Source of the DNA: Yersinia aldovae ATCC 35236
GTDB taxonomy: Bacteria; Pseudomonadota; Gammaproteobacteria; Enterobacterales; Enterobacteriaceae
NCBI RefSeq assembly: GCF_000173735.1
Contig: NZ_ACCB01000029.1
Span: forward strand, 1-58,215
Length of the DNA stretch: 58,215 bases
Direction: 5' to 3'
This document shows, piece after piece, positions 7,668 through 17,400 of the stretch. A model generated the notes under the pieces. The model worked only from the letters and a program-made list of their open reading frames with translations, did no database searches and was not told the origin of the DNA. Every line of letters begins with the position of its first letter. The stretch's first letter is position 1. The translations under genes were made by a program, and so were the position numbers.

Positions 7668-8861
7668 TCACCCCCGTACACAAGCTTTACTCCCCCACCA
7701 ATCCATTAACTCTCTTCTTTGCCACAGATAAGTTGATCGGTTATACGCCCTTCTTACCTCATTCTTATCACTATGCGCTAATGCTGCCTCGATCACGTCT
7801 GCATTAAACCCTGCCTCATTCATTGCTGTACTGGCAATCGAACGTAAACCGTGAGCAACGAGCTTTCCTCCATACCCGATACGTTTCAATGCTGCATTTG
7901 CCGTTTGGCTGTTCATTGGCTTACGCGGGTCGTTGCGGCTGGGGAATACGTACTGACGATTGCCACTGATTGGACGCATGATTTCCAGCAGCTCTAAAGC
8001 TTGTTCTGACAAAGGAACGATATGATCGCGCTTTGCCTTCATCCGTTCTGCCGGTATACACCACTGCTTATTCTCAATATCGATCTCTGACCAGGCTGTT
8101 GAAGAGGCTTCAGCAGGGCGAATCAGTGTCAATAATTGCCATTCAAGTAAGCAGCGGGTTGGTATCGAGAGATTACTCATGGCTATGGTGCGCATAAGTT
8201 TAGGCAATTCTTCGGGGCGTATGGTGGGCATATGCTGCTTTTTAGGCCTTTCAAAAGCATTGCCAATACCCGATGCAGGATTGGCATCAATCAAACCTAC
8301 ATTGACTGCATAGATCATTATCTCGTTAATACGTTGTACCAACCGCCTGACCGTCTCTAATGCTCCGCGTGCTTTGATGGGTTCTAATACCTGAATCAGG
8401 GCGCGAGCTTTGAGTTCTTGAACGGGGACATTCTCTATGCTGGGTAAGATGTCTTTTTCGATAGAACGCCAAATATCTTTCGCATGGGCGGCACTAACGT
8501 GGCTTTCTTTCAACTCGAACCATTTGCGAGCGACGTTTACGAAAATACTCTCTTCAGCTATCTGGAGTTTTTCGGCTTCCTCATCAGCTCTTGCTTGCGG
8601 ATCAACCCCTCGCACTAACATTGCCAGTTTCTCTGTTCGTACCTCTCTGGCTTCAGCCAAAGAGAGTGCAGGGTACGCGCCGAGGCTTACCATTGTGCGT
8701 TTACTACTGTTGGGAAGTTGATAGCGGAAACGCCAAATTTTCTTGCCGGTAGTTTTGACTAACAAAAATAAGCCATCACCATCATGGAGAGTTAGGTCTT
8801 TGTCGGTGGCTTTTGCTTTTTGCACTTCGGTATGGGTGAGTGGGCGTGTTGTCCTTGCCAT
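7668..8861 (-). CDS. P4-family tyrosine integrase
   Basis: This 397-residue protein has the P4-integrase layout: an N-terminal DUF4102 arm-binding domain (LTLHDGDGLFLLVKTTGKKIWRF and LGAYPALSLAEAR are its core), a central SAM-like domain, and a catalytic domain with Arg in LIRPAEA, Lys in MKAKRDH, HGLRSIAST, LAHSDKN and a late Tyr in YNRSTYLWQRR. The start at 8861 (MARTTRP) is preceded by AAGGGAAG, better than the upstream ATG at 8894. It should catalyse integration at, and excision from, the ssrA 3' end. Direct and inverted ATTGGTATAC repeats cover its promoter, suggesting arm-site binding or autoregulation. Confidence 0.92.
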   Translation of the reverse strand: MARTTRPLTHTEVQKAKATDKDLTLHDGDGLFLLVKTTGKKIWRFRYQLPNSSKRTMVSLGAYPALSLAEAREVRTEKLAMLVRGVDPQARADEEAEKLQIAEESIFVNVARKWFELKESHVSAAHAKDIWRSIEKDILPSIENVPVQELKARALIQVLEPIKARGALETVRRLVQRINEIMIYAVNVGLIDANPASGIGNAFERPKKQHMPTIRPEELPKLMRTIAMSNLSIPTRCLLEWQLLTLIRPAEASSTAWSEIDIENKQWCIPAERMKAKRDHIVPLSEQALELLEIMRPISGNRQYVFPSRNDPRKPMNSQTANAALKRIGYGGKLVAHGLRSIASTAMNEAGFNADVIEAALAHSDKNEVRRAYNRSTYLWQRRELMDWWGSKACVRG

Positions 8862-8878
8862 GTATGGTTCTTCCCTTG

Positions 8879-8932
8879 ATTGGTATACGTCCATTGGTAT
8901 CTATCTTAGCGTATACCAATTTGTATACCAAT
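8879..8932. repeat. ATTGGTATAC/GTATACCAAT repeat cluster at the integrase start
   Basis: ATTGGTATAC occurs at 8879-8888, a shortened ATTGGTAT at 8893-8900, and the inverse GTATACCAAT at 8911-8920 and again at 8923-8932. The cluster lies directly upstream of the integrase start and 120 bp from the tmRNA end. It could be the integrase arm-type sites or an operator for AlpA or integrase. Confidence 0.65.
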
Positions 8933-8975
8933 TGTCTCTGGCTTCAGGCGGATATCCTTGGACTACTACAGACAC

Positions 8976-9010
8976 AAAAAAGCCCGCAAACCTAGGTGGG
9001 ATGCGGGCTC
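8976..9010 (-). terminator. Rho-independent terminator downstream of ssrA
   Basis: On the minus strand AGCCCGCA...TGCGGGCT forms an 8-bp stem (arms 8981-8988 and 9002-9009) followed by TTTTTTG. It lies about 45 bases past the tmRNA 3' end. Confidence 0.85.
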
Positions 9011-9054
9011 TTCGTACTTCACCGGACTTATCTGGTAATAACCGGTTTAACATT

Positions 9055-9436
9055 TGGTGGAGCTGGGGGGATTTGAACCCCCGTCCGAAATTACTACGCC
9101 GTCGGCACTACATGCTTAGTCCAGTCATTACATTCGCCGGTTAGCTGCGGACGGACACGCCACTAACAAACTATCCTGATTAGTTTTAATGCTTCAACCC
9201 CAGGCAAGGTTTCCACACGAGCTCTTTTGGGTTTGACCTCTCTTGATCCCCGTCCTAAGAGCGGAGGCTAGGGAGAGAGGGAACCTTCAGTTTCTTAGGC
9301 TGATTAAGCTGCTAAAGCAGCAGATTCGTATTGCGAGTCGTTTGCAATTATTTTTTTTGTCGGTTTTTTACGAGGCCTCCGCACCTCGGCATGCACCTTG
9401 GGTTTCGCGAATCCCGTCGAATCCAGAATCAGCCCC
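9055..9436 (-). ncRNA. ssrA: Transfer-messenger RNA (tmRNA)
   Basis: The 5' end GGGGCTGATTCTGG (from 9436) and the 3' end AGCTCCACCA (to 9055) are the tRNA-like halves; the T arm reads GGGGGTTCAAATCCCCC. The resume codon GCA at 9345 opens the tag ANDSQYESAALAA, ending with TAA at 9306-9304. With SmpB it rescues ribosomes stalled on broken mRNAs and tags the product for proteolysis. The tag matches the Yersinia type as I recall it and differs from E. coli ANDENYALAA. smpB is upstream on the same strand. The 3' end is intact despite the adjoining mobile element. Confidence 0.97.
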
Positions 9437-9449
9437 AAAGAACTTCGCC

Positions 9450-9479
9450 AGTATAACAGAACTATGTCCTGTTAAGCCA
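9450..9479 (-). promoter_or_regulatory. Likely ssrA promoter
   Basis: On the minus strand TGGCTT (9479-9474) and TATACT (9455-9450) are 18 bases apart and end 14 bases before the mature tmRNA 5' end, as expected for a short precursor trimmed by RNase P. Confidence 0.55.
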
Positions 9480-9484
9480 GTTAC

Positions 9485-9967
9485 TTAACGATTTGCGTGC
9501 TTCATGATGCGCGCTTTGTCTAATTGCCACTCACGATCTTTAATATCGTCGCGCTTATCATGATCTTTCTTACCTTTTGCGACGCCGATCTTAACTTTGA
9601 CCCAAGCATTTTTCCAATATACGGAAAGAGCCACTACGGTAAAACCGTCGCGGTTAACTTTACCAATCAGCGAGTCTAACTCGCGTTTGTTTAGTAGCAG
9701 TTTACGGGTACGCATTGGCTCGCAGACAACATGCGTCGATGCCACGTTTAACGGCGTAATGGTGGCACCAAATAGGAATGCTTCACCATTTCTGAAGGTT
9801 ACGTAGCTATCACTAATGTTGGCTTTGCCAGCACGCAGAGATTTTACTTCCCAACCTTGCAGTGAAAGACCAGCCTCGAATTCTGCTTCAATGAAGTATT
9901 CATGGCGGGCACGTTTGTTTTGCGCAATGGTTGCGGAACCGGGTTTGTATGCTTTTTTCTTTGTCAT
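9485..9967 (-). CDS. smpB: SsrA-binding protein SmpB
   Basis: The protein starting [20 protein letters not shown] is 160 residues, the usual family length. Its conserved SmpB segments include [19 protein letters not shown] and the basic C-terminal tail [18 protein letters not shown], which enters the mRNA channel of stalled ribosomes. It binds tmRNA and is needed for trans-translation. The ATG at 9967 is chosen from family length; an in-frame ATG at 9979 would add four residues. It is followed at once by ssrA. Confidence 0.96.
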   Translation of the reverse strand: MTKKKAYKPGSATIAQNKRARHEYFIEAEFEAGLSLQGWEVKSLRAGKANISDSYVTFRNGEAFLFGATITPLNVASTHVVCEPMRTRKLLLNKRELDSLIGKVNRDGFTVVALSVYWKNAWVKVKIGVAKGKKDHDKRDDIKDREWQLDKARIMKHANR

Positions 9968-10128
9968 AATATTGATCATTATACTGTATGTGCAGATGAA
10001 TGAAATCCTTTCCCGCAGGATGCTGGTGCATTTTGTCTCTATTTTTTGTGAGGAATGTCTGGCAGATTTTTTGTCTGGCGCTGGATAAATGGTATTATCT
10101 GCGCGTTTTATGTCTCACAGGAAATGTT

Positions 10129-10563
10129 ATGCCGCAAATTAGCCGTTCTGCGTTGGTTCCATTTAGCGTAGAACAGATGTACCAACTCGTTAATGATGTT
10201 CGTTCTTATCCGGAATTTTTACCCGGTTGTACTGGTAGCCGAGTGCTTGATGCTACTGAAAATGAAATGACGGCAGCCGTAGATGTCGCCAAAGCTGGTA
10301 TCAGCAAAACATTTACTACTCGTAATACATTGACTGATAACCAGAGCATCAATATGCAACTGGTGGATGGGCCATTCCGCAAATTGATGGGCGGTTGGCA
10401 TTTTACCCCCCTGAGTGCAGATGCCTGTAAAGTTGAATTGCATCTGGATTTTGAATTTACCAACAAGTTGGTTGAACTGGCGTTTGGTAAAGTATTTAAA
10501 GAATTAGCCGGCAATATGGTGCAAGCATTCACCCAAAGAGCTAAAGAGGTTTATAGTGTCTGA
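10129..10563 (+). CDS. ratA: RatA, START-domain coenzyme Q-binding / ribosome association toxin
   Basis: The 144-residue protein starts at ATG 10129 behind CAGGAAA. Features such as [32 protein letters not shown] and the C-terminal helix [20 protein letters not shown] are typical of the RatA/Coq10 START-like fold. In E. coli RatA was reported to block 70S assembly, while homologues bind coenzyme Q. It is divergent from smpB and overlaps ratB by eight bases. The reading frame is open well upstream of 10129, but family length supports this start. Confidence 0.93.
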   Translation: MPQISRSALVPFSVEQMYQLVNDVRSYPEFLPGCTGSRVLDATENEMTAAVDVAKAGISKTFTTRNTLTDNQSINMQLVDGPFRKLMGGWHFTPLSADACKVELHLDFEFTNKLVELAFGKVFKELAGNMVQAFTQRAKEVYSV

Positions 10564-10840
10564 TATTCGCATTGAGGTGGTTTATGCTTTGCCTGAACGC
10601 CAATATGTGCGCATGGTTTCTCTTGAGGTGGGTAGCACTGTTGAGGACGCCATAAATGTATCGGGTTTGCTGGAGTTGCGACCCGATATTGATCTGAAAA
10701 GGAATAAAGTCGGTATCTATAGCCGCCCGGTGAAGCTCGGCGATAAGCTCAACGATGGTGATCGGGTTGAGATATATCGTCCACTAATTGCTGATCCTAA
10801 AGAGCTGCGCCGGCAGCGTGCTGAGCTAGCAAAAAAATAA
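10556..10840 (+). CDS. ratB: RatB/RnfH family protein
   Basis: A 94-residue ubiquitin-like (beta-grasp) protein of the UPF0125/RnfH family: [43 protein letters not shown] and the tail [15 protein letters not shown]. It starts with GTG inside the end of ratA, so the pair is translationally coupled. Function is uncertain; it has been regarded as an antitoxin-like partner of RatA, but the evidence is weak. Confidence 0.9.
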   Translation: MSDIRIEVVYALPERQYVRMVSLEVGSTVEDAINVSGLLELRPDIDLKRNKVGIYSRPVKLGDKLNDGDRVEIYRPLIADPKELRRQRAELAKK

Positions 10841-10864
10841 GGCACCACCTGCGCCTTATTTTTG
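10837..10864. terminator. Terminator between ratB and bamE
   Basis: ATAAGGC (10837-10843) pairs with GCCTTAT (10853-10859), followed by TTTTT on the plus strand; A-rich sequence before it may let it work on both strands. Confidence 0.75.
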
Positions 10865-10996
10865 TTGTAGCACTTGACTGCTATTGAAGAAAAAACGTGT
10901 GCTGATGAATGGCTAAATAAGCATAATATAGAATTGACACCTAAAGCCTACGATCAGCATTCACACCCTCAATTTGCTCTGCAATCTTCGGATAAA

Positions 10997-11338
10997 TTAA
11001 TTTCCTGCTAGCGTTGGTTCGTTTTTGATATCAGTCAGCACGCCACTGCTATCAAAGGTCAACGTCAACGTCTGTTGTGTTATTTTCTCATGGCCAGGTT
11101 GTTGGCGGAACACATAGAACCAGGTTTTTGTGCCAAACGGATCCTGTAGCATTGGGGTGCCTAAGGTATATGCCACTTGTTGCTGGGTCATACCTTTATG
11201 AATTTTGGACGCGTCATTAGGTGATAAATAGTTACCCTGATTAATATCAGGCCGGTAGACCACCTTCTCCAGCGTTGAACAACCCGCAGTAAGCATTGCA
11301 AGCATCACAGCGGCGGCAGTCAGCATTTTACAGCGCAT
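10997..11338 (-). CDS. bamE: BamE, outer membrane assembly lipoprotein
   Basis: This is a 113-residue lipoprotein with a signal peptide ending in the lipobox LTAGC (Cys20). The mature part has [30 protein letters not shown] and [15 protein letters not shown], diagnostic of BamE (SmpA). It is anchored in the inner leaflet of the outer membrane and supports BamA-BamD in folding beta-barrel proteins. The ATG at 11338 is preferred; a GTG three codons earlier shares the AAAGGAA ribosome binding site. It is convergent with ratAB. Confidence 0.95.
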   Translation of the reverse strand: MRCKMLTAAAVMLAMLTAGCSTLEKVVYRPDINQGNYLSPNDASKIHKGMTQQQVAYTLGTPMLQDPFGTKTWFYVFRQQPGHEKITQQTLTLTFDSSGVLTDIKNEPTLAGN

Positions 11339-11452
11339 AGTAATCACATTCCTTTAGGGCATAGGATGACGATGATAATAGACCTTGCAGCAGTTGGAAA
11401 CCTTTACAGGGCACCTGTATGACCTCAGGAAAGGAAAAAAGTTAATCTTTTT

Positions 11453-13114
11453 CTACGCGGCAAGTAATTCTTTTGCATTTGCCAGAGTGTTTTTCGTCAC
11501 TTCACTACCGCCCAGAAGACGCGCCAACTCTTGCAAACGGGCTTTTTTATCTAATCGATGCATATGGGTTTCGGTTTCGGTGCCATCAGTTTGTTTACTC
11601 ACAAAGAAATGTTGATGACCGCAGCCCGCAACTTGTGGAAGGTGAGTAACACACATGACTTGTGTCGATTCACCGAGCTGACGCAGCAGACGGCCCACAA
11701 TCGCTGCAGTTGGGCCACTTATACCCACGTCTACCTCATCAAAGATAAGGGCTGGGGTGTCCATTTTACGCGCTGTAATAACCTGAATAGCTAATGCGAT
11801 GCGAGAAAGTTCCCCTCCCGAGGCCACTTTTGCCAGTGATTGCAGTGGCTGGCCGGGGTTGGTGGTAACGCAAAATTCAATACGTGTCGCTCCTTCAGCA
11901 CTGAGGTGCTCCGGCTCAAACTGGGTTTCGATGGTGAATCTACCATGTGGCATGGATAACTCATGCATACTTTCAGTAATCAGCGCTGCCAATTCATTAG
12001 CATAATGCTGGCGCTCTTGGTGCAACCGTTTAGCTATTTCTAAAGCGTATTTATAGTGGGTGTTTACCGTATTGCTGAGTTGTTCATGATCATTCTCTTG
12101 CTGTGAAAGCTGTTCTTGCTCATCCAGTAGCTGTTGATGGAAGAGGGGAAGTTCTTCCGGTGTTACATGGTGCTTTCGGGCTAAATTTAGTTGGCGCGAT
12201 AACCTTTGTTCCAGTTCATAGAGACGGTTTGGATCCATATCGAGTTGTTCAGCATAATGGCGTAATTCATCACTGGCCTCACTGATTTGGATTGAAGCCT
12301 CTTCCAACATATTCAACAGATTATTAAATTGCTCATCCATCCCTGCCAATTCAGTTAACTGATGTTTGGCAGCATAAAGTTGGCTGAGGACATTGTTTTG
12401 CTCGTCATCCGAAAGGAGTTGTAAGGTCTGTTGACTGAGAGACAGCAACTGCCCACTGTTTGCCAGGCGTTTATATTCAGCATCAATTTGTTCGTACTCC
12501 CCTACTTGAGGAGCAAATGAATTCAACTCTTTCAACTGATATTGTAATAATTCGCGACGCGCATTCCGTTCTAATGATTGCTGCTGATGAAGTGCCAATG
12601 CACGGCAGCTTTGGTGCCAAGTTTGGTAGGCAGCTTTCATCTCGGCTAATAGGGCTGATTGATCTGCGTACGCATCCAACAGGTGCTTTTGATGTTCCGG
12701 TTTTAACAGCAATTGATGTGCGTGTTGGCCGTGGATCTGGATTAACTGTTGGCCGAGTTCCCTTAATTGAGATAAAGGTACTGGTGTTCCATTAATAAAG
12801 CCCCTTGAGCGACCATCGGTGCCAATTGCACGCCGCAGCAGGCATTCGTTACTCTCATCAAGGTGGTTGTTCTCTAGCCATTGGCGGGCTGATGGGGTAT
12901 CTGCTAGCGAGAAGCGCGCGCAAATATCCGCCCGTGTTGCCCCTAATCGCACCATGCTGCCATCAGAACGGCTCCCAAGACATAGCCCTAATGCATCTAT
13001 GGCGATAGATTTACCTGCTCCAGTTTCGCCAGTAATTGCTGTCATTCCAGATTGAAAATCAATTTCTAACTCACGCACAATAGCAAAGTTACTGATAGTT
13101 AATTGGGCCAGCAT
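11453..13114 (-). CDS. recN: DNA repair protein RecN
   Basis: An SMC-like ATPase of 553 residues. Walker A GETGAGKS is near residue 34, a long central coiled coil (many Gln/Glu/Leu) follows, then the ABC signature [15 protein letters not shown] and Walker [15 protein letters not shown]. RecN holds broken DNA ends together during double-strand break repair. The start at 13114 has AGGAG at the right distance; the open frame runs upstream but through the LexA boxes. Two LexA boxes directly upstream put it under SOS control. Confidence 0.96.
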   Translation of the reverse strand: MLAQLTISNFAIVRELEIDFQSGMTAITGETGAGKSIAIDALGLCLGSRSDGSMVRLGATRADICARFSLADTPSARQWLENNHLDESNECLLRRAIGTDGRSRGFINGTPVPLSQLRELGQQLIQIHGQHAHQLLLKPEHQKHLLDAYADQSALLAEMKAAYQTWHQSCRALALHQQQSLERNARRELLQYQLKELNSFAPQVGEYEQIDAEYKRLANSGQLLSLSQQTLQLLSDDEQNNVLSQLYAAKHQLTELAGMDEQFNNLLNMLEEASIQISEASDELRHYAEQLDMDPNRLYELEQRLSRQLNLARKHHVTPEELPLFHQQLLDEQEQLSQQENDHEQLSNTVNTHYKYALEIAKRLHQERQHYANELAALITESMHELSMPHGRFTIETQFEPEHLSAEGATRIEFCVTTNPGQPLQSLAKVASGGELSRIALAIQVITARKMDTPALIFDEVDVGISGPTAAIVGRLLRQLGESTQVMCVTHLPQVAGCGHQHFFVSKQTDGTETETHMHRLDKKARLQELARLLGGSEVTKNTLANAKELLAA

Positions 13115-13142
13115 GGTAAATCTCCTGTACATAAACACATAT

Positions 13143-13180
13143 CTGTATTTGAATACAGTATAGACTGGTTTTATATACAG
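13143..13180. promoter_or_regulatory. Two LexA (SOS) boxes upstream of recN
   Basis: CTGTATTTGAATACAG (13143-13158) and CTGGTTTTATATACAG (13165-13180) both fit CTG-N10-CAG. A tandem pair is expected for the strongly repressed recN promoter. Confidence 0.9.
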
Positions 13181-13200
13181 TAAAGTGTCTGATGCACTTT

Positions 13201-14082
13201 TTAGAATAATTTTTTTGACCAACCCAGTTTTGTGCTTAACGTATTGAAATAGCTATAGTCCTTGGGGTGAATAAGATTGAGGTGAAAATCACTACGCCGA
13301 ATTAATACCTCTTCACCTTCCTGAATAGGCAAGGCTATCTGGCTGTCGCAGCTTATTTCCAAGTCGCTGGTGATTTGTGAGAACTTCAATCGGATGGTGC
13401 TGCTACTATTAATAACCAGGGGCCGGGCTGTTAAAGTGTGTGGGAACATCGGTACCAATACGATGGCGTCCAGCGTAGGGGTGAGGATTGGGCCGCCAGC
13501 AGAGAGTGAATAGGCGGTAGAGCCGGTCGGTGTGGCAATAATCAAGCCATCAGATCGTTGTGAAAAGGCGAAGCGGTCATCAATATACACTTCGAATTCA
13601 ATCATATGGGCTACTTTGCCTGGGTGTAGAACCACTTCATTGATAGCTGTGCTGATGCGGCTTTGCTGATTAGCGCGCGTTACCTGCGCTTCCAGCAGAA
13701 AACGTTGTTCGCTCAGGTATTCGCCTTCCAGCACATCGGAAAGCTGCTGTTGGGCGTTATCCGGGTCCAAGTCGGTTAGAAAGCCCAGATTGCCTCTATT
13801 GACGCCAATCACTTTGATATCATAACGCGCCAATACCCGTGCAGCGCCGAGCATATTGCCATCACCACCGACCACTACAGCAAGGTCTGCTTTTTGGCCG
13901 ATATCTGCCAGGCTACCGGTGGTTGCATCGGTTAAATTGAGATCTTTGGCAATTTGCTGTTCAACCATGACATCGTAGCCTCTGGCGTTTAGCCAGTGGT
14001 AGAGCATTTCATGGGTGGCAAGTGCGGCCGGGTGTCGTGGGTGGCCGACAATACCAATACAATTGAATCTTTTATTATTCAT
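13201..14082 (-). CDS. nadK: NAD kinase
   Basis: The 293-residue protein contains [14 protein letters not shown] (the GGDG nucleotide-binding motif), [10 protein letters not shown] and [15 protein letters not shown], the NAD kinase signatures. It phosphorylates NAD to NADP in the cytoplasm. It lies upstream of recN and is divergent from grpE. Confidence 0.97.
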   Translation of the reverse strand: MNNKRFNCIGIVGHPRHPAALATHEMLYHWLNARGYDVMVEQQIAKDLNLTDATTGSLADIGQKADLAVVVGGDGNMLGAARVLARYDIKVIGVNRGNLGFLTDLDPDNAQQQLSDVLEGEYLSEQRFLLEAQVTRANQQSRISTAINEVVLHPGKVAHMIEFEVYIDDRFAFSQRSDGLIIATPTGSTAYSLSAGGPILTPTLDAIVLVPMFPHTLTARPLVINSSSTIRLKFSQITSDLEISCDSQIALPIQEGEEVLIRRSDFHLNLIHPKDYSYFNTLSTKLGWSKKLF

Positions 14083-14135
14083 TGCCGTGATTTTCCTTAC
14101 TGGGGCGTCTTTTACCCTACATTATGGCCGGTTCC

Positions 14136-14161
14136 CTTGAATCCCCGGTTTTGATCCCCAT
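14136..14161 (+). promoter_or_regulatory. Sigma-32 heat-shock promoter of grpE
   Basis: CTTGAA (14136-14141) and CCCCAT (14156-14161, followed by AAT) are 14 bases apart, a near-perfect sigma-32 promoter, 45 bp upstream of the grpE ATG. Confidence 0.9.
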
Positions 14162-14205
14162 AATATGCCAAGTAGCGAGATTAATGCTAAAACGCGGAGA
14201 TATCC

Positions 14206-14784
14206 ATGAGTAGTAAAGAACAGAAAACATCAAACGAGCAAGCCTCGGAAGAAATGGAAAATGCAGCAGAGCAGCAAGTGGAAGTAACACAAGAGACGGG
14301 TGACGGTGTAGATCCGCGTGTTACTGAGCTTGAAGCGCAGTTGGCTGCGGCCGTACAGCGTGAGCGCGAGAGCTTACTACGCGCTAAGGCTGAAGTTGAG
14401 AATATCCGTCGTCGTACTGAATTGGATGTTGAAAAAGCGCATAAATTTGCCTTGGAACGTTTCTCAGCTGAATTATTGCCTGTTATCGATAACCTTGAAC
14501 GGGCGCTGGATACAGCCGATAAATCCAATACTGAGCTAACCTCAATGATTGAAGGTGTTGAACTAACACTGAAATCACTGCTTGATGCAGTAGGTAAATT
14601 TGGTATCGAAGTTGTCGGTGAGACCCATGTGCCGTTTAATCCTGAAGTTCATCAGGCAATGACGATGCTTGAGTCTGCTGACCACGAGCCAAATCATGTG
14701 ATGATGGTGATGCAAAAAGGCTATACGCTGAATGGCCGTCTGCTGCGTCCAGCGATGGTTGCGGTGTCTAAAGCGAAAGCTTAA
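14206..14784 (+). CDS. grpE: GrpE, nucleotide exchange factor for DnaK
   Basis: The 192 residues comprise an acidic N-terminal tail, a long coiled coil ([40 protein letters not shown]), and the C-terminal beta domain with [12 protein letters not shown] and [12 protein letters not shown]. GrpE releases ADP from DnaK and acts as a thermosensor. It is transcribed alone, between a sigma-32 promoter and its own terminator. Confidence 0.97.
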   Translation: MSSKEQKTSNEQASEEMENAAEQQVEVTQETGDGVDPRVTELEAQLAAAVQRERESLLRAKAEVENIRRRTELDVEKAHKFALERFSAELLPVIDNLERALDTADKSNTELTSMIEGVELTLKSLLDAVGKFGIEVVGETHVPFNPEVHQAMTMLESADHEPNHVMMVMQKGYTLNGRLLRPAMVAVSKAKA

Positions 14785-14800
14785 GGTGACCTGATGTGGA

Positions 14801-14830
14801 AAGGCACCTTTGCGGGTGCCTTTTTTATTT
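14801..14830 (+). terminator. Terminator after grpE
   Basis: AAGGCACC (14801-14808) pairs with GGTGCCTT (14815-14822), followed by TTTTATTTT. Confidence 0.9.
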
Positions 14831-14853
14831 TGTTTTCTTCAGTAAATGACGTT

Positions 14854-15540
14854 TTATTCAGCCGTTGGCAATTTAGGTTGCCAGTCAATCGGTTGCTGAC
14901 CATGCTGCTGCAAGAGTTGGTTCGCTTGTGAGAAGTGCTTACAACCAAGAAAACCACGATGTGCAGAGAGTGGTGATGGGTGTGGTGCTTTCAAAATAAA
15001 ATGGCGCTGAGTATTAATGATGCGGCCCTTTTTCTGTGCATGTGCTCCCCACAACATAAAAATCACGCCGTCACGGTGTTCATTTAATGCGGCAATCACT
15101 TTATCCGTGAAGGTTTCCCAGCCGAGATTAGCGTGAGAGTGTGCTTTGCCGGCTTCAACTGTCAGCACTGTATTTAGTAGTAAAACGCCTTGTTCTGCCC
15201 AACTTTGTAAAAAGCCGTGATTAGGGCGCTGAAAGCCTGGAATATCAGTGGTCAGCTCTTTATACATGTTCACCAGAGAGGGGGGCGCAGGTACACCGGG
15301 TAAGACTGAGAACGACAGCCCATGCGCCTGATTGGGGCCGTGGTAGGGATCTTGCCCCAGAATCACTACTTTTACTTGATCCAGCTCAGTTAAGCGAAAT
15401 GCGTTAAACACATCTTTTTGTGGCGGGTAGATAATCTTCCCAACACTGCGTTCTGCTGTCACAAAGGCGAGCGTATCTTTGAAATAAGGTTGTTCTTTTT
15501 CCAGGCCGATCACATCGTGCCAGTTAAGGGAGGCGGACAT
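14854..15540 (-). CDS. ung: Uracil-DNA glycosylase
   Basis: The 228-residue family 1 UDG has the catalytic [14 protein letters not shown] segment (catalytic Asp), [10 protein letters not shown] and the leucine-loop motif [11 protein letters not shown]. It removes uracil from DNA to start base excision repair. The start at 15540 (MSASLNW) has AAGGAG at good spacing; an ATG two codons earlier is less likely. Confidence 0.97.
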   Translation of the reverse strand: MSASLNWHDVIGLEKEQPYFKDTLAFVTAERSVGKIIYPPQKDVFNAFRLTELDQVKVVILGQDPYHGPNQAHGLSFSVLPGVPAPPSLVNMYKELTTDIPGFQRPNHGFLQSWAEQGVLLLNTVLTVEAGKAHSHANLGWETFTDKVIAALNEHRDGVIFMLWGAHAQKKGRIINTQRHFILKAPHPSPLSAHRGFLGCKHFSQANQLLQQHGQQPIDWQPKLPTAE

Positions 15541-15711
15541 AAACACTCTCCTTGGTAGTGTAAGGTATTGATGCGCGATAGCTTACCGGTTCAAGCTGAT
15601 GAGTGAAACCGTTAAACCAGACTCTGTGATTTGGTGGTTATTTTTTGACCGCGAATTGTAAAAAATGTTGAATATTTACAAAAATAATTGTCATTTGTCA
15701 TACTAATAAAA

Positions 15712-15806
15712 TTGATATAAAACATAAATTTGCCTTTACTGCCCCTATCGTGAGGGCGGGAAGTTTGATTTATATCAAAGAATAGCGCGTGTGTGACTGG
15801 TATATA
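15712..15806 (+). promoter_or_regulatory. FNR-controlled promoter region of grcA
   Basis: A perfect FNR box TTGAT-TTAT-ATCAA lies at 15765-15778, and a degenerate one (TTGAT-ATAA-AACAT) at 15712-15725. Their centres are 53 bp apart, the same spacing as the -40.5/-93.5 pair at E. coli yfiD. TATATA at 15801-15806 fits the -10 element. The rest of the 346-bp ung-grcA gap holds no gene. Confidence 0.8.
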
Positions 15807-15892
15807 GAACAATAAGACAACAATGGTTTTACCAAATAACCAAGGTAGCTTTTCTCCCCTTGGAATTTAAAGCCGTATTACGGAGGCACCAA

Positions 15893-16276
15893 ATGATTAC
15901 TGGTATTCAAATCACTAAAGCTAACAATGAAGCCTTATTGAACTCTTTTTGGCTGTTAGATGATGAAAAGGCTGAACTGCGCTGCGTTTGCGCTAAATCT
16001 GGCTATGCAGAAGATCAAATCGTTCCTGCAAGTGAGTTAGGTCAGATCGAATATCGCGAAGTTCCACTGGAACTGCAACCTACGGTACGTGTTGAAGGTG
16101 GTCAGCATTTGAACGTTAACGTTCTGCGCCGTGAAACACTGGAAGATGCAGTTAAAAACCCAGAAAAATACCCTCAGCTGACGATTCGAGTTTCTGGTTA
16201 TGCTGTGCGCTTCAACTCGCTGACGCCAGAACAGCAACGCGACGTGATTACGCGTACTTTCACTGAAAGCCTGTAA
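15893..16276 (+). CDS. grcA: Autonomous glycyl radical cofactor GrcA
   Basis: The 127-residue protein resembles the C-terminal end of pyruvate formate-lyase, with the glycyl-radical loop [25 protein letters not shown]. It replaces the oxygen-damaged radical domain of PflB when cells move between air and anaerobiosis. ATG 15893 follows CGGAGGCACC, a strong ribosome binding site. FNR boxes upstream explain anaerobic induction. Confidence 0.96.
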   Translation: MITGIQITKANNEALLNSFWLLDDEKAELRCVCAKSGYAEDQIVPASELGQIEYREVPLELQPTVRVEGGQHLNVNVLRRETLEDAVKNPEKYPQLTIRVSGYAVRFNSLTPEQQRDVITRTFTESL

Positions 16277-16309
16277 TTTCTGTTATAGCGTTAAGTTGAA
16301 ACAAATTTT

Positions 16310-16338
16310 AAAGGGAGCTTAGGCTCCCTTTATTTTTT
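16310..16338 (+). terminator. Terminator after grcA
   Basis: AAAGGGAGC (16310-16318) pairs perfectly with GCTCCCTTT (16323-16331) across a TTAG loop, followed by ATTTTTT. Confidence 0.92.
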
Positions 16339-16647
16339 GTTTAACATTATGATTTTTATTCTTTATTTAATATGTATTTTTTGAATCCATGCCACTGCGA
16401 TGGCATGTTTGTTTTTCTTTAGGAACAAAAAACGGTTAATCTCATTGGGAGGAATAGACATCAAAACAGTACTATATAAAAAAGTACGAGGGCATTCAGT
16501 GTTATTCTATGTCACCATTCTATAGCCTATTATTTATCATAGATATTGGGATTCGATGACCCACAATACGAAAACGTACGTTAGTTAAGCAACTGTCTGA
16601 TATATATTAAATATAAATTCCAATCTTGTTGGAATTTATCCGTTGGG
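16339..16647. other. AT-rich gap with two further hairpins
   Basis: No gene is seen. CATGCCA/TGGCATG (16388-16407) is followed by TTTGTTTTTCTTT, a second plus-strand terminator-like element with no evident gene to end. ATAAATTCCAA/TTGGAATTTAT (16613-16639) lies just past the stop of the minus-strand regulator and may be its terminator. Confidence 0.55.
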
Positions 16648-17400
16648 CTAATTTTGTTCGGCTGACCGCTCTACATCACTAATATTCCATTCTGAATTAT
16701 GAATAATTATGGAGCTAGGTTCGAGGAATTTTTGAGGAACATAATGGCTATAACCATTTTTTTTGCAGAATTCTTTAAAATCGTGAAATGAATCACTGTA
16801 TGCTTTAAGGTGAATTTTTCCTCGATAACTTTCAGCCTCTTGCTCAGAGATAGCTAGCCTCCGGGCTATAGTTTTATTACTTGCATTTTGCAGTAAATAA
16901 AACACGACATCAAATTCTTCATCAGTAAAAAAATCATCTGGTTTTTCAACTAATAATGTAAGAGGTAATTCTTGGTCAACATATTGCTCAACTGTGAGCA
17001 AATCCATTTTTCTTCCATGGAACATAATACCCAAGCACTCTTGTTTACTATTTAAAAATGGAATTTTATCGAAAATATAAAGTTGAAATTTTTTTTTGCG
17101 GCCAAAATAATGCATCTCAATTGAAGATACCCTTTTTTTCGTTATCGCCGCTAGCTGCTCTTGCTCTCTAAATTGGGGTGATAATTTTGCAAAAGAAGGG
17201 TGAGGTAGTTCTCCATCTGACAAACCTTTAATACAAAATTTTAGTGGCAAATTTAATAGTTCAAAAAATGGAGTGTTAGCATACAAATAGCGCGAATCAA
17301 GATCTTTGAATCCCCAAGCTTCATCACTGTCTTCCCATGATAGCGTTAATTGCAGTGGAATTTCGTCAGGAAGGTGCAGGTGTTGGCTATTATTACACAT
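16648..17400 (-). CDS. PAS-LuxR type transcriptional regulator (paralogue 1)
   Basis: The 250 residues hold a PAS-like sensor part (DEAWGFKDLDSRYLYANTPFFELL, GLSDGELPHPSFA, CLGIMFHGRKMDLL) and a C-terminal LuxR-like helix-turn-helix region (FTDEEFDVVFYLLQNASNKTIARRLAISEQEAESYRG is its recognition core, about residues 155-195). The same layout occurs in the regulator at 19002-19706, so the two are paralogues. It is divergent from the permease gene. The ligand is unknown; control of the permease is inferred from position. Confidence 0.75.
   Translation of the reverse strand: MCNNSQHLHLPDEIPLQLTLSWEDSDEAWGFKDLDSRYLYANTPFFELLNLPLKFCIKGLSDGELPHPSFAKLSPQFREQEQLAAITKKRVSSIEMHYFGRKKKFQLYIFDKIPFLNSKQECLGIMFHGRKMDLLTVEQYVDQELPLTLLVEKPDDFFTDEEFDVVFYLLQNASNKTIARRLAISEQEAESYRGKIHLKAYSDSFHDFKEFCKKNGYSHYVPQKFLEPSSIIIHNSEWNISDVERSAEQN

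Larger units (their letters stand above)
1..9054. mobile_element. P4/CP4-57-like integrative element next to ssrA (left end outside window)
   Basis: A P4-type integrase gene lies just downstream of the tmRNA 3' end, the classic place for CP4-57-like elements, which carry an integrase and AlpA. Inside are a P4-type primase, a RepA-like helicase, an Ash-like protein, AlpA and a second recombinase, all on the minus strand, plus an AT-rich cargo of a DUF262 protein, a HEPN protein and a cytosine methyltransferase. No second copy of the tmRNA 3' end is seen in the window, so the far attachment site must lie to the left. The right boundary is inferred from the tmRNA end and could be a few dozen bases off. 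Confidence 0.85.

Noticed and set aside
1-9054. Second copy of the ssrA 3' end as left attachment site
   Set aside because: No repeat of the GGGGGTTCAAATCCCCC region was seen in the island part of this window.
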